A DNA stretch of 64,000 nucleotides from Tenacibaculum mesophilum (GTDB lineage Bacteria > Bacteroidota > Bacteroidia > Flavobacteriales > Flavobacteriaceae). Made by a program: the position numbers and the translations under genes. This document shows positions 28,318 through 37,881 of this stretch, piece by piece. The stretch's first letter is position 1, and every line of letters starts with the position of its first letter. Where the stretch lies: contig NZ_CP032544.1 in NCBI RefSeq assembly GCF_003867075.1, positions 3,156,001 through 3,220,000 of the forward strand, in the 5' to 3' direction. Under the pieces are notes generated by a model, which was given only the letters and a program-made list of their open reading frames with translations, did no database searches and had not been told where the DNA came from.

Positions 28318-31300
28318 ATGAAATTAAAAAATTACCTATTGCTAATATTAATACTTGTAAATATGTCAATATTAGCACAAGAAAAAACGGTTACAGGAAC
28401 AGTAACTGATAAAACTGGAGCACTACCAGGAGTTAGTGTTATTATAAAAGGTACTAATAAAGGTACTGAAACAGATTTTGATGGGAAGTATGCCATAAAA
28501 GTAAACCAAGGAGATATACTTGTTTTTAGTTTTGTAGGGCTTAAAACTATCGAAAGAACAGTTGGAGTAACTTCTATTTTAAATATTAAAATGGAAGAGG
28601 ACGCTAACTTGTTAGACGAAGTGGTAGTTGTAGCTTATGGGACCACTACTAAAGAAGCATTTACAGGTTCAGCGAGTGTTTTAGGTGTGAAAGATTTAGC
28701 CACACGTAACGTAACTTCTCCAATTGCAGCTATTGAAGGTCGTGCAACAGGTATACAATTTACATCATCTGCAGGTCCAGGAGCATCACCAGATATTGTA
28801 ATTCGTGGTGTAGGTACATTAAATGGAGATACTGATCCTTTATTTATAGTGGATGGTATTCAATATGAAGGAGAGTTAAATACAATAAATCAAGAAGATA
28901 TAGAGTCTTTTACAGTACTAAAAGATGCCTCTTCTACATCATTATATGGTTCAAGAGCTGCTAATGGAGTTGTAATTATTACCACCAAAAAAGGAAAGAA
29001 AGGCGGAGTAAGAGTTAACCTTACTGCTCAATCTGGAGTTGTGGCAAACGGTGTTCAAACATATAACCAAGTGTCGCCAGGTCAGTATTATGAAGTTATG
29101 TGGGAAGCTCTGAAGAATTCTAGTGCTGGTGGAGGTGATCCTGCATTTGCTAGTGCAAATATTTATAATCAATTAGGTTATAATCCGTTTAATGTGCCAA
29201 ATGATCAAATAGTTGGAGTGGATGGAAAGTTAAACCCTAATGCAAGCGTTATATATAAGAGTCTTGATTGGTTTGATGAACTACAACAAACCGGAATTAG
29301 AAATAACTACAATGTAGGTATATCAGCAGGAGGTGATGATCATACAGTATATTTTTCAGCGTCATACTTGGATGAAGAGAGTTATGTTGTAACATCTGGT
29401 TTTGAGCGTATAACAGCAAGGTTAAATGCTGATTTTGATGTAAGCGAAAGTATCAAAATAGGAGGTAGTGCCAATATTGCACTTACTGAAGCAAGAGGTC
29501 CAAGTTCAGCAGGAACCGGAAGCATTGTAAATCCGTTTAGTTTTGCACTAGGCATGGGATCAGTCTACCCAGTATATGTAAATGATTTACAAGGGAATAT
29601 TGTAAGGGATGAATTTGGAAATCCAGTTTTTGACTCAGGTGAAGGTTTCCCAGAGTATAATATAGGTTCCAGACCCACGAACCAAGGTCGTCACGCACTT
29701 CAAGAATTGTTACTTAATAATGAAAGTGATAAGAATAATACTTATGGGTTTAGGTTTTATGGAGACATTAAACTTTTAGAAGGGCTTAATTTAAAAGTAA
29801 CTTATGGTAGAGATATAAATGAGTTATTTGAAAGAGAGTATGAAAACGCAATTATTGGAGATGCTCAGCCAGATGGAAGATTGAGTGAAGACAGAGGAAG
29901 AGGAGAAGTACAAAACTTTAATCAAATTTTAACTTATGTTAATAGTTTTGGTAACCATAATTTAGAATTGCTTGCAGGTCATGAGAGTTTTGAAAGATCT
30001 ATCTCTAATATTGAGGGACTAGCAACAATACAAGCGGCAAATGGGATTTTTGAATTTGCCAATTTTTCAAATATTGTAGATTTAGATGGAGCAACTTTTG
30101 ATAAAGCAATTGAAGGATATCTTTTTAGAGCTAATTATAATTATGCTAATAAATATTATTTTAGTGGTTCTGTTCGACGTGATGGATCTTCTGTGTTTGA
30201 TATGGATAAAAGATGGGGTACTTTTTACTCTGTAGGGGCTTCTTGGCGTATTGACCAAGAAAAGTTCATGAAAAATGTATCTTTTATAAATAAATTAAAA
30301 TTAAGAGCATCTTACGGAGAAGTAGGGAATGATGATCTTCTAGATTCATATCTGTCGCAGGCTCGTTTTTCAATTACATCTAATGCAGCTAATCCAGCCA
30401 TCATTTTTACAGATATAGGTAACGCTAATTTGCAGTGGGAAACCATTGAGAATTTTGATGTAGCATTGGAGTTTGCACTATTCGATAACTTTTTAGATGG
30501 TTCTGTAGAATATTATAAGAAAAATTCAACAGATTTACTTTACCTATTACCTATTGCACCAAGTAATGGATTGAATGAAGTTCCGGTAAACGCAGGAGAT
30601 ATGTTTAATTCAGGTTGGGAAGTAGGATTGACAGCTTATCTTTTTAATAAAGAAAATTTTAAATGGGACTTAACATTACAAGCTTCTACATTCAAAAATG
30701 AAATCACAAAATTACCAGATCCATTTATAAATGGATCAAAACGTTGGGCTGAAGGTAGATCGAGATTTGATTATTTTTTATTAAGAACTGCAGGGGTAGA
30801 TCCTGATAATGGAGATCAGTTGTTCTATATGTATGAACAGGATGAAAACGGTGAAAGTGTTCCTGTTTTAGATGCAAATGGTAATCATGAAACAACAAAT
30901 GATTGGCAAGATACAGAAAGAGCATATACTGGAGATTCTTCTGTGCCAGATCTTTTAGGTTCAGTTTTAAATAAAATTACATATAAAGATTTCACTTTTG
31001 ATTTTTTAGTTACCTATGGTATAGGTGGAAAAGTGCTAGACAACGCATATTCATCTATGATGCATAGTGGAAGTTACGGAAGGTCTCTACATCCAGATAT
31101 ATTGAATGCATGGAAACAACCTGGAGATATAACAAATGTTCCAAGGTTAGAAAATGGAAACCCTGATCTGGTAAGAACTCAGTCAGATAGGTTTTTAACC
31201 GATGCTTCTTTCTGGGCATTAAAAAACGTGAACATAGGTTACACGTTAGATAAAAAAGTTGTAGAATCACTTAATATGGATAACATAAGATTCAATTTAT

Positions 31301-31431
31301 CAGGAGAGAATTTATTCTTAAGAAGTGAGAGAAAAGGTTTAGATCCTCAGTATAATTTAGCAGGTACACCATCTGGTGATGATTTTTCTCCCCCAAGAAT
31401 TATATCTTTTGGTATTAATGTTTCATTCTAA
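28318..31431 (+). CDS. SusC-family TonB-linked outer-membrane transporter 2
   Basis: 1037 residues, same architecture as the first SusC. A signal peptide ends SILAQ. Then come the carboxypeptidase-regulatory-like domain (VTGTVTDKTGALPGVSVII), a TonB-box-like EVVVVAYGTTTKEAF, and the plug (IVIRGVGTLNGDTDPLFIVD, LKDASSTSLYGSRAANGVVI). The barrel ends with IISFGINVSF. N-terminal domains closely resemble those of the first SusC, while barrels differ more, so the pairs are related but probably import different ligands. SusD2 starts 11 nt downstream. Confidence 0.95.
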   Translation: MKLKNYLLLILILVNMSILAQEKTVTGTVTDKTGALPGVSVIIKGTNKGTETDFDGKYAIKVNQGDILVFSFVGLKTIERTVGVTSILNIKMEEDANLLDEVVVVAYGTTTKEAFTGSASVLGVKDLATRNVTSPIAAIEGRATGIQFTSSAGPGASPDIVIRGVGTLNGDTDPLFIVDGIQYEGELNTINQEDIESFTVLKDASSTSLYGSRAANGVVIITTKKGKKGGVRVNLTAQSGVVANGVQTYNQVSPGQYYEVMWEALKNSSAGGGDPAFASANIYNQLGYNPFNVPNDQIVGVDGKLNPNASVIYKSLDWFDELQQTGIRNNYNVGISAGGDDHTVYFSASYLDEESYVVTSGFERITARLNADFDVSESIKIGGSANIALTEARGPSSAGTGSIVNPFSFALGMGSVYPVYVNDLQGNIVRDEFGNPVFDSGEGFPEYNIGSRPTNQGRHALQELLLNNESDKNNTYGFRFYGDIKLLEGLNLKVTYGRDINELFEREYENAIIGDAQPDGRLSEDRGRGEVQNFNQILTYVNSFGNHNLELLAGHESFERSISNIEGLATIQAANGIFEFANFSNIVDLDGATFDKAIEGYLFRANYNYANKYYFSGSVRRDGSSVFDMDKRWGTFYSVGASWRIDQEKFMKNVSFINKLKLRASYGEVGNDDLLDSYLSQARFSITSNAANPAIIFTDIGNANLQWETIENFDVALEFALFDNFLDGSVEYYKKNSTDLLYLLPIAPSNGLNEVPVNAGDMFNSGWEVGLTAYLFNKENFKWDLTLQASTFKNEITKLPDPFINGSKRWAEGRSRFDYFLLRTAGVDPDNGDQLFYMYEQDENGESVPVLDANGNHETTNDWQDTERAYTGDSSVPDLLGSVLNKITYKDFTFDFLVTYGIGGKVLDNAYSSMMHSGSYGRSLHPDILNAWKQPGDITNVPRLENGNPDLVRTQSDRFLTDASFWALKNVNIGYTLDKKVVESLNMDNIRFNLSGENLFLRSERKGLDPQYNLAGTPSGDDFSPPRIISFGINVSF

Positions 31432-31442
31432 AAAAAATCATT

Positions 31443-33107
31443 ATGTTAAATAAATTAAAATACTTATTAATAGCTGTTATCCTTATTTCGATAACATCTT
31501 GTAAAGAAGACTTTCTTGAAAGAACCCCAACGGATGCTATTTCTGCATCTGATGCGTTAGCTAACGAAACCAACATGCAATTAGTACTAGATGGAGTGCA
31601 CAGAGGTTTATACTCTCAGTCACAAACAATATTTCCAGGAGGAGACTCTCAAAGAGCAGGCAATCATTATTGGGTTCCATTAGGAGATAATTTGTCTGGA
31701 GGACTAATTCATAGTGCTAATGCTAATAATTTAGGTTGGAGAACTGAGATGCAATGGAATTCTCATACTCAACCAACATCACTTACGAATGAATTATTAT
31801 GGTATCATCGATATAACATTATTTTACATGCAAACCTTTTGATTAATGGAATTTTAGAAGGGAACTTAACAGAAACCCCAACATTAAATTCAATTTTAGG
31901 GCAAGCTTATACATATAGAGCCTATGCATATTTATCTTTAGTACAACATTATGGTAAAGGGTATTTAATTGGTAACCCTAGTACTGATTCAGGTGTACCT
32001 TTACTTTTTTCTTCAGAATCACCATTTACTAGCGAACCAAGATCAACAGTTGAAGAAATTTATAATCAAATAGGACAAGATTTAGATGCTGCTATTAGTG
32101 CTTTTGAAAAAGGATCTACAAGACCATCAGGAGGACCAGAGGTAAAATCTCAGTTGAATATAGATGTAGCTTATGGATTAAAAGCCAGATGGGCTCTTTC
32201 TAAAGGAGACTGGCAAACAGCTGCTGATGCTGCTGTGGCTGCACGTCAAAATTATCCGTTAATGAATGAATCAGAATGGAAAGCAGGATTTAATTCAAAT
32301 GATCTTTCGGAAGTTATTTGGGGAAGTAATGTTATTCAAACAGAAACAACATTTTTCCGCTCATATTTTTATCTAGCTAGCAATACTTTTAATGGAAGTC
32401 AAATTAGAAATAATCCAAAAATAGCTGATAGAAGATTGGTTGATGCAATTCCTGATACAGATTATAGAAAAGATGTATTCATAATTGACGCACCTAATAC
32501 GAATTTTTCTGCGGCAAACAATGAAGGAGGACTTGATTCAGATACAGGATTACCAAGAGATCCTAATTATGCAAGTGATCTAGATGCATATAATGCCAGA
32601 AGAGCTGAAATAAATTCAGAGTATGGTATTACGAATAGTTTTAACCAACATCCTTATATGCATTTTAAATTGAAGAATAAGAATCCTGGATCTATTGATC
32701 CTGATGATATAATTTATATGCGTGCCTCAGAAATGTATTTAATTGAAGCTGAAGCAAAAGCAATGATGAACGATATAACAGGAGCACAAAATGCTTTAAA
32801 GCCATTAGGTGAAGAGCGTGATAGTGCTTATGATGTAACAGTTTATAATACACAAGAATCTTTAATGGATCATATTAAGTTTCAAAGAGGAGTAGAATTA
32901 TGGGGAGAAGGTTTTGGATATACAGATAAAATTCGTTGGGATGAAGGGATAGACCATGGAGCCAATGGAGGTTCGGGAGCTTCAGCAGTACTTTACCAAG
33001 GAGCTTATCAAATAGAAAAACCTTCTTTAAATGATGACTGGATTTTTAAAATTCCTCAAGCAGAGATAAATGCCAATCCAAACATATCACCAAGTGATCA
33101 AAACTAA
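31443..33107 (+). CDS. SusD/RagB-family surface lipoprotein 2
   Basis: 554 residues with lipobox SITSCKEDF (Cys20). SusD landmarks: WYHRYNIILHANLLINGIL, GQAYTYRAYAYLSLVQHYGKGYLI, IIYMRASEMYLIEAEAKAM and FQRGVELWGEGFGYTDKIRW. It pairs with the SusC encoded 11 nt upstream. The first SusD is 59 residues shorter. As with pair 1, no catabolic enzyme is near, so the substrate cannot be assigned. Confidence 0.94.
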   Translation: MLNKLKYLLIAVILISITSCKEDFLERTPTDAISASDALANETNMQLVLDGVHRGLYSQSQTIFPGGDSQRAGNHYWVPLGDNLSGGLIHSANANNLGWRTEMQWNSHTQPTSLTNELLWYHRYNIILHANLLINGILEGNLTETPTLNSILGQAYTYRAYAYLSLVQHYGKGYLIGNPSTDSGVPLLFSSESPFTSEPRSTVEEIYNQIGQDLDAAISAFEKGSTRPSGGPEVKSQLNIDVAYGLKARWALSKGDWQTAADAAVAARQNYPLMNESEWKAGFNSNDLSEVIWGSNVIQTETTFFRSYFYLASNTFNGSQIRNNPKIADRRLVDAIPDTDYRKDVFIIDAPNTNFSAANNEGGLDSDTGLPRDPNYASDLDAYNARRAEINSEYGITNSFNQHPYMHFKLKNKNPGSIDPDDIIYMRASEMYLIEAEAKAMMNDITGAQNALKPLGEERDSAYDVTVYNTQESLMDHIKFQRGVELWGEGFGYTDKIRWDEGIDHGANGGSGASAVLYQGAYQIEKPSLNDDWIFKIPQAEINANPNISPSDQN

Positions 33108-33134
33108 AAGAGTTGTGAATAGAATAAGAAGCTA

Positions 33135-33215
33135 ATTACATTAAATTTTTGTTTTCATTTAATGTAGTTATTTGAATTAATTTTAAGCCAAGGAGTCATT
33201 AACCTTGGCTTTCTT
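33135..33215 (+). ncRNA. Two-hairpin element, copy 2
   Basis: First hairpin: ATTACATTAAAT and ATTTAATGTAGT around loop TTTTGTTTTC, 12 bp with one wobble. Then TTATTTGAATTAATT and a terminator GCCAAGG-AGTCATTAA-CCTTGGC followed by TTTCTTTTATTTT. It lies 27 nt after susD2 and abuts the convergent pyrF stop, so the second hairpin plausibly terminates susCD2. Confidence 0.55.
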
Positions 33216-34031
33216 TTATTTTAAAATATTTTCCATTTGTTGTTGTAACTCTTTAGCTTTAGCAGCAGCAGCCTCAGCAAAATCACTCTCGTTAGAAGCA
33301 TAAATAATTCCACGAGAAGAATTAATTAATAAGCCTACAGTGTTCTTAGTCATCCCGTATTTACAAACTTCTTCTAAACTACCTCCTTGGGCACCAACCC
33401 CAGGAACTAATAAAAAGCTTTCAGGAATAATTTTTCTGATATCAGTTAAATATTCAGCCTTCGTAGCGCCAACTACGTACATTAAATTCTGTGAGTTTTT
33501 CCAAGATTTAGAAGTTTCAATTACTTGTTTGTATAACTCTTTACCATCAACAGTTTTTGTTTGGAAGTCAAAAGCGCCTTGGTTAGAAGTTAAAGCCAAC
33601 ATAATGGTATGTTTATCTTCAAAAGCTAAAAAAGGTTCAACAGAATCTTTTCCCATGTATGGAGCAACCGTTACCGAGTCAAAAGCTAAGTCTTCAAAAA
33701 AAGCTTTTGCATACATGGTACTAGTATTACCAATATCACCACGCTTAGCATCAGCAATGGTAAAAATTTCAGGATGTTTTTCGTTTAAGTAATTAATCGT
33801 TCTTTCAAGAGATTTCCAGCCTTTAATTCCATAAGCTTCATAAAAAGCAGTATTAGGCTTGTAAGCTACACAAAGATGATGCGTAGCATCAATAATAGCT
33901 TTATTAAAGGCAAAAATAGGATCTTCCTCTTGAAGTAAATGTGCTGGAATTTTGTTTAAATCAACATCTAATCCAATACATAAAAATGATTTCTTTTTTT
34001 GAATTTCAGATACAAGTTGTTGTGTTGTCAT
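33216..34031 (-). CDS. pyrF: Orotidine 5'-phosphate decarboxylase (type 2)
   Basis: Last step of UMP synthesis: decarboxylates OMP. 271 residues, the longer type 2 form. [12 protein letters not shown] begins the barrel, and the catalytic DAKRGD cluster is at 94-99 (D94, K96, D99). [10 protein letters not shown] and [10 protein letters not shown] bind phosphate. Its -7 box TACTTTTG lies 20 nt before the ATG, back-to-back with the promoter of the permease gene. Confidence 0.96.
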   Translation of the reverse strand: MTTQQLVSEIQKKKSFLCIGLDVDLNKIPAHLLQEEDPIFAFNKAIIDATHHLCVAYKPNTAFYEAYGIKGWKSLERTINYLNEKHPEIFTIADAKRGDIGNTSTMYAKAFFEDLAFDSVTVAPYMGKDSVEPFLAFEDKHTIMLALTSNQGAFDFQTKTVDGKELYKQVIETSKSWKNSQNLMYVVGATKAEYLTDIRKIIPESFLLVPGVGAQGGSLEEVCKYGMTKNTVGLLINSSRGIIYASNESDFAEAAAAKAKELQQQMENILK

Positions 34032-34051
34032 GTGTTGTTGTAAAAGTTAGG

Positions 34052-34059
34052 CAAAAGTA
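34052..34059 (-). promoter_or_regulatory. -7 box TACTTTTG of pyrF
   Basis: Exact TAnnTTTG match on the minus strand, 20 nt upstream of the pyrF ATG. Confidence 0.6.
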
Positions 34060-34080
34060 CATAAATTTAGCAGTTTCTGT

Positions 34081-34088
34081 TATCTTTG
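34081..34088 (+). promoter_or_regulatory. -7 box TATCTTTG of the DppB-like gene
   Basis: Exact TAnnTTTG match ending 6 nt before ATG 34095, so the mRNA is probably leaderless. It overlaps the TTG that would otherwise be an in-frame start at 34086. Confidence 0.6.
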
Positions 34089-34094
34089 TTATAT

Positions 34095-35171
34095 ATGTTT
34101 CAATATATCGTTAACAAAATTTTTTACGGATTCTTAACACTGTTTGGTGTAGTTACTGTGATTTTTTTACTGTTTAACATTTTACCTGGAGATCCAGCTC
34201 GTATGATGTTAGATCAGAGAGAAGACACCGAACAACTACAAAATATTCGAAAAAAATACGGATTTGATAAACCTGTATTCACACAGTATTTGTATTATTT
34301 GAATGATGTTTCTCCGTTGTCGTTTCACAGTAATAATAAAGAGAATTATACTTTCTTATCTGAAGAGAAATACAATGCGCAACCCTTGTTTTCTGTTGGG
34401 AATACAGAGGTGGTTGTAAAAACGCCGTATTTACGTCAATCATTTCAAAAAAATGGAAAAAATGTTTCCGAAGTAATTAAAGAAACGTTACCCAATACAG
34501 CAATTCTAGCGGTGGTAGCCATAACCATTGCTTTAATTTTAGGAATTATTTTAGGAGTCTTTTCAGCCTTATTTAAAGATACATTTTTTGATAGAATCAT
34601 AGCAGTCATTAGTACTTTAGGAATGAGTGTTCCTTCTTTCTTTTCGGCAATTTTATTTGCTTGGTTATTCGGTTTTGTATTACACAAGTACACAAGTTTA
34701 GAAATGACTGGAAGTTTGTACGAAGTAGATGATTTTGGTGAAAGAATGCATATTCAATGGAAAAATTTAATACTACCAGCAATAGTGTTAGGTATTCGCC
34801 CGTTAGCAGTAGTAATTCAGTTAATGCGAAACTCGTTGTTAGAAACGCTGAGTCAAGATTACATACGAACTGCAAAATCAAAAGGGGTAACGATGTATCA
34901 AGTAATAAAAAAGCACGCCTTAAAAAACTCATTAAACCCAGTAATAACAGCAATTTCTGGATGGTTTGCATCTATGTTAGCAGGTGCGGTTTTTGTAGAG
35001 TATATTTTTAACTGGAACGGATTAGGAAAAGAAATAGTAAACTCGCTAAATACTCTTGATTTACCCGTAATTATGGGAGCTGTTTTAGTAGTGGCTACGT
35101 TATTTATAATCATAAATATTATAGTAGATATTTTATATAGCTGGTTAGACCCTCGAATAAGATTACAATAA
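34095..35171 (+). CDS. DppB/OppB-type ABC transporter permease
   Basis: 358 residues from ATG 34095. The N-terminal helix (LTLFGVVTVIFLLFNILPGDPARMML) is the DppB signature, helices recur at 140-165, 180-200, 230-245, 285-310 and 330-350, and the EAA loop reads YIRTAKSKGVTMYQVIKKHALKN-like near 260-280. A soluble insert of about 60 residues (75-130) precedes helix 2. DppB works with a second permease, ATPases and a binding protein, none of which is in the window. It could be an orphan subunit assembling with partners encoded elsewhere. The next gene abuts its stop codon. Confidence 0.9.
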   Translation: MFQYIVNKIFYGFLTLFGVVTVIFLLFNILPGDPARMMLDQREDTEQLQNIRKKYGFDKPVFTQYLYYLNDVSPLSFHSNNKENYTFLSEEKYNAQPLFSVGNTEVVVKTPYLRQSFQKNGKNVSEVIKETLPNTAILAVVAITIALILGIILGVFSALFKDTFFDRIIAVISTLGMSVPSFFSAILFAWLFGFVLHKYTSLEMTGSLYEVDDFGERMHIQWKNLILPAIVLGIRPLAVVIQLMRNSLLETLSQDYIRTAKSKGVTMYQVIKKHALKNSLNPVITAISGWFASMLAGAVFVEYIFNWNGLGKEIVNSLNTLDLPVIMGAVLVVATLFIIINIIVDILYSWLDPRIRLQ

Positions 35172-35645
35172 ATGAGAACATTTTTTTTATTAACAATCAT
35201 AGTTTTTTTATCAAGTTGCGCTGTTTTTCAGCCAAAACATTTTACTGAAACATCTTTGAATGAAGAATTACTAACTTTAGAAAGAGAGTCAATTTCATTT
35301 AAGGAAATCTTAAAGCGAAATAAAGGCAAAAAGATATTTGTACAAATATTTGCAACCTATTGTCCCTATAGTCAAAAGAGCTTTAAAGATGTGCTTTCAT
35401 TTCAAAAGAAAAACTCACAATTTGAATATGTGTTTTTATCGGTAGACCATTCGTACCATGATTGGAAAAGAGGTTTAGAAAGTATTCCTGTTAAAGGACA
35501 GCACTATTACATTCAGAAGAAAGGTAAAGGTGAACTTGGAAAGTTTTTAAAACTAAAAACAATTCCACGATTTTTAATTGTTGATGAAGAAGGAAGTATT
35601 GAGATATTTAAATCGTCAAAGGTGTCGGATAAATTAATTCGTTAA
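35172..35645 (+). CDS. Thioredoxin-like lipoprotein with a CPYS site
   Basis: 157 residues. Lipobox LSSCAVF (Cys16) anchors it in the envelope. The fold shows KIFVQIFATYCPYSQKSF, with C64-P-Y-S67 at the active site, and the cis-proline segment TIPRFLIVDEEG. A CxxS site lacks the resolving cysteine, so classical disulfide reduction is unlikely; isomerase, mixed-disulfide or peroxidatic-type roles are alternatives. It starts immediately after the permease stop and is probably translated with it. Confidence 0.8.
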   Translation: MRTFFLLTIIVFLSSCAVFQPKHFTETSLNEELLTLERESISFKEILKRNKGKKIFVQIFATYCPYSQKSFKDVLSFQKKNSQFEYVFLSVDHSYHDWKRGLESIPVKGQHYYIQKKGKGELGKFLKLKTIPRFLIVDEEGSIEIFKSSKVSDKLIR

Positions 35646-35660
35646 AGCCTAGAAAAAATG

Positions 35661-35668
35661 TAATTTTG
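35661..35668 (+). promoter_or_regulatory. -7 box TAATTTTG of tpiA
   Basis: Exact TAnnTTTG match, 36 nt before the GTG start of tpiA. It marks the start of the tpiA-prmA-clpS unit. Confidence 0.55.
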
Positions 35669-35704
35669 CAAACATAAAATCAATAACCAGAAAAAATAAC
35701 ACAC

Positions 35705-36463
35705 GTGAGACAAAAAATAGTTGCAGGTAACTGGAAGATGAATAAAAACCTTGATGAAGCAAAAGAATTAATTGAGGGAATAAAGGAAGAAGTAAAAACT
35801 GGTTTAGAAGAAGGTACTAGAGTGATAGTTGCTCCTAGTTTTGTAAACCTAGAGTCAGCAGTAAAAAACACTGAAGAATCACTTGTAGAAGTTGCCGCAC
35901 AAAACATGCATCAATCTAAAAGTGGAGCGTTCACAGGAGAGGTTTCAGCAGATATGCTAACAAATTTAGGTGTTAGCATAGTAATTTTGGGGCATTCTGA
36001 ACGTAGAGAATACTTTGGTGAAACGGATGAGTTATTAGCTCAAAAGGTAGATGCTGCTTTGGTGAACGGATTAGAAGTAATTTTTTGTTTTGGAGAATTA
36101 TTAGAAGATAGAAAGTCAGGAAATCATTTTGGGGTGGTTGAAAGTCAGGTTAAAAAAGCATTGTTCCACTTAAAAGAAGAAGCTTTTAAGAATATTATTT
36201 TAGCCTATGAGCCAGTTTGGGCTATTGGAACAGGAGAAACAGCTTCACCAGAGCAAGCACAAGAAATGCATGCTTTTGTAAGAGAAATTTTTGCTAAAGA
36301 GTATGGAAAAGAAATAGCAGATACCATTTCAATTTTGTATGGAGGAAGTGTAAAACCAGCCAATGCTAAAGAAATTTTTTCTAAGCCAGATGTTGATGGA
36401 GGTTTAATAGGTGGAGCGGCATTAAAAGTTGAAGATTTTGCAGCAATAATTAAATCAATTTAA
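35705..36463 (+). CDS. tpiA: Triose-phosphate isomerase
   Basis: Interconverts dihydroxyacetone phosphate and glyceraldehyde 3-phosphate. 252 residues starting at GTG (RQKIVAGNWKMN). Catalytic K11, H97 in LGHSERRE and E169 in AYEPVWAIGTG are all present. The phosphate loop near the C-terminus (LYGGSVKP, GGLIGGAAL) is intact. The stop codon overlaps the prmA start by one base (TAATG). Confidence 0.98.
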   Translation: MRQKIVAGNWKMNKNLDEAKELIEGIKEEVKTGLEEGTRVIVAPSFVNLESAVKNTEESLVEVAAQNMHQSKSGAFTGEVSADMLTNLGVSIVILGHSERREYFGETDELLAQKVDAALVNGLEVIFCFGELLEDRKSGNHFGVVESQVKKALFHLKEEAFKNIILAYEPVWAIGTGETASPEQAQEMHAFVREIFAKEYGKEIADTISILYGGSVKPANAKEIFSKPDVDGGLIGGAALKVEDFAAIIKSI

Positions 36464-37296
36464 TGGACAATATTTATATAGAATATACTTTTGAAGTAAC
36501 ACCAAAAGAACCAACTACAGAAATTCTAATCGCTGAGTTAGGTGCCTTAGGGTTTGAAAGTTTTGTTGAAAATGAAAATGGAGTTATAGCATATATCCAA
36601 AAAGAAGATTGGAATAAAGATATTTTAAATGATGTTTTTGTTTTAAACTCAGAAGAGTTTTCAATTGACTATAAACACAAAGAGATAGAACAAACGAATT
36701 GGAATGAAGAATGGGAAAAGAATTTTAATCCTATTCAAGTAGACGATTTGGTTAGTATCCGAGCTCCATTTCATGAAAACCCTAACTTGAAGTACGATAT
36801 CGTTATTGAGCCAAAAATGAGTTTTGGTACAGGACATCATGAAACTACATACATGATGGTACAACATTTGATTAATTTAGATGTAGCGAGTAAAAAAGTA
36901 CTAGATATGGGGTGTGGTACAGGGATTTTAGCAATTTTTGCAGAAATGAAAGGAGCACAACCTATTGATGCTATAGATATTGACGTTTGGTGTTATGAGA
37001 ATTCATTAGAGAATGTAGAAAGAAATAACTGTAAACATATTTCGGTTTATGAAGGAGATGCATCTTTATTAAAAGGGAAAAAATATGATGTTATTATAGC
37101 GAATATCAACCGAAATATTTTGTTAAATGATATGGAAACCTACACGAGTTGCTTAACTGAAAAAGGAGTTTTATTATTAAGTGGATTTTATAGTGAAGAT
37201 ATTCCAGTGATTGATAATGAGGTTTCTAAGTACAGTTTAACATTAAAAGATACCATAAAAAGAAATAATTGGGTAGCTTTGCAGTATCAAAAATAA
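36463..37296 (+). CDS. prmA: Ribosomal protein L11 methyltransferase
   Basis: SAM-dependent trimethylation of ribosomal protein L11. 277 residues: an N-terminal substrate-recognition domain, then SFGTGHHETT near 119-128 and the SAM loop LDMGCGTGILAI near 146-157. IIANINRNILL supplies the NxxR motif. Coupled to tpiA by a 1-nt overlap and followed closely by clpS. Confidence 0.96.
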   Translation: MDNIYIEYTFEVTPKEPTTEILIAELGALGFESFVENENGVIAYIQKEDWNKDILNDVFVLNSEEFSIDYKHKEIEQTNWNEEWEKNFNPIQVDDLVSIRAPFHENPNLKYDIVIEPKMSFGTGHHETTYMMVQHLINLDVASKKVLDMGCGTGILAIFAEMKGAQPIDAIDIDVWCYENSLENVERNNCKHISVYEGDASLLKGKKYDVIIANINRNILLNDMETYTSCLTEKGVLLLSGFYSEDIPVIDNEVSKYSLTLKDTIKRNNWVALQYQK

Positions 37297-37301
37297 AACA
37301 A

Positions 37302-37577
37302 ATGAGTACGATAGAAAAAATTCAAGAAGAGCTTGATGTTTTATTAAATGAAACAAGAAAGCATGAAATTGTTTTGCATAACGATGATGTAAATACTTTT
37401 GATTTTGTAATTGATAGCCTTGTAACTGTATGTGATCATACATTAGAGCAGGCAGAACAATGTACTATCTTAGTACATTATAAAGGTAAGTGTTCGGTTA
37501 AAACAGGAGAGTATAAAGATTTAGAACCAAGATGCTCTAAATTATTAGAATTAGGTTTATCAGCAGAGATAATATAA
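37302..37577 (+). CDS. clpS: ATP-dependent Clp protease adaptor ClpS
   Basis: Delivers N-degron substrates to ClpA/ClpC-ClpP. 91 residues from ATG 37302; the in-frame upstream extension overlaps prmA and is not conserved-looking. HEIVLHNDDVNTFDFVI is the N-degron-pocket strand, and HTLEQAEQCTILVHYKGKC the partner helix and strand. It follows prmA by 5 nt. Confidence 0.95.
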   Translation: MSTIEKIQEELDVLLNETRKHEIVLHNDDVNTFDFVIDSLVTVCDHTLEQAEQCTILVHYKGKCSVKTGEYKDLEPRCSKLLELGLSAEII

Positions 37578-37579
37578 GA

Positions 37580-37852
37580 ATGGAGAACATTTTTAGGTAT
37601 TACGAATTTTCAGGTTTTTTAAAAGATAACTCAGGAACGTTTCAAGAAAACGAAATAAGTTTTTCGGAACTGAACAAAGAACATTTTTTAATTTTTGAAA
37701 AAAAAGATTCACAATATAACTTGTACGTATCAAAATACAGCTCAAAAAAGAGTATAGGGAAGGAGCCACCAGAAATACTGGAGCTATTGATAGAAAATTA
37801 CGATAAGTCTATACCAGAGCACAGAATAGTACTTAGAAAATATTTATATTAA
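37580..37852 (+). CDS. Hypothetical 90-residue protein downstream of clpS
   Basis: Starts 2 nt after clpS and ends at a terminator, so it belongs to the tpiA-prmA-clpS unit. The sequence is charged and soluble (FRYYEFSGFLKDNSGTF, KEPPEILELLIENYDKSIPE). I recognise no domain. A role with ClpS is possible from position only. Confidence 0.6.
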   Translation: MENIFRYYEFSGFLKDNSGTFQENEISFSELNKEHFLIFEKKDSQYNLYVSKYSSKKSIGKEPPEILELLIENYDKSIPEHRIVLRKYLY

Positions 37853-37881
37853 AAACTCAAAATTTATTTTGAGTTTTTTTT
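37851..37881 (+). terminator. Rho-independent terminator
   Basis: AAAACTCAAAAT and ATTTTGAGTTTT arms followed by a T-run, directly at the stop of the 90-residue gene. Confidence 0.85.

Noticed and set aside
33340..33792. 150-codon open frame on the plus strand antisense to pyrF
   Set aside because: It is a shadow of pyrF: the minus-strand protein has all catalytic residues and its own promoter, and the plus-strand translation matches no family.
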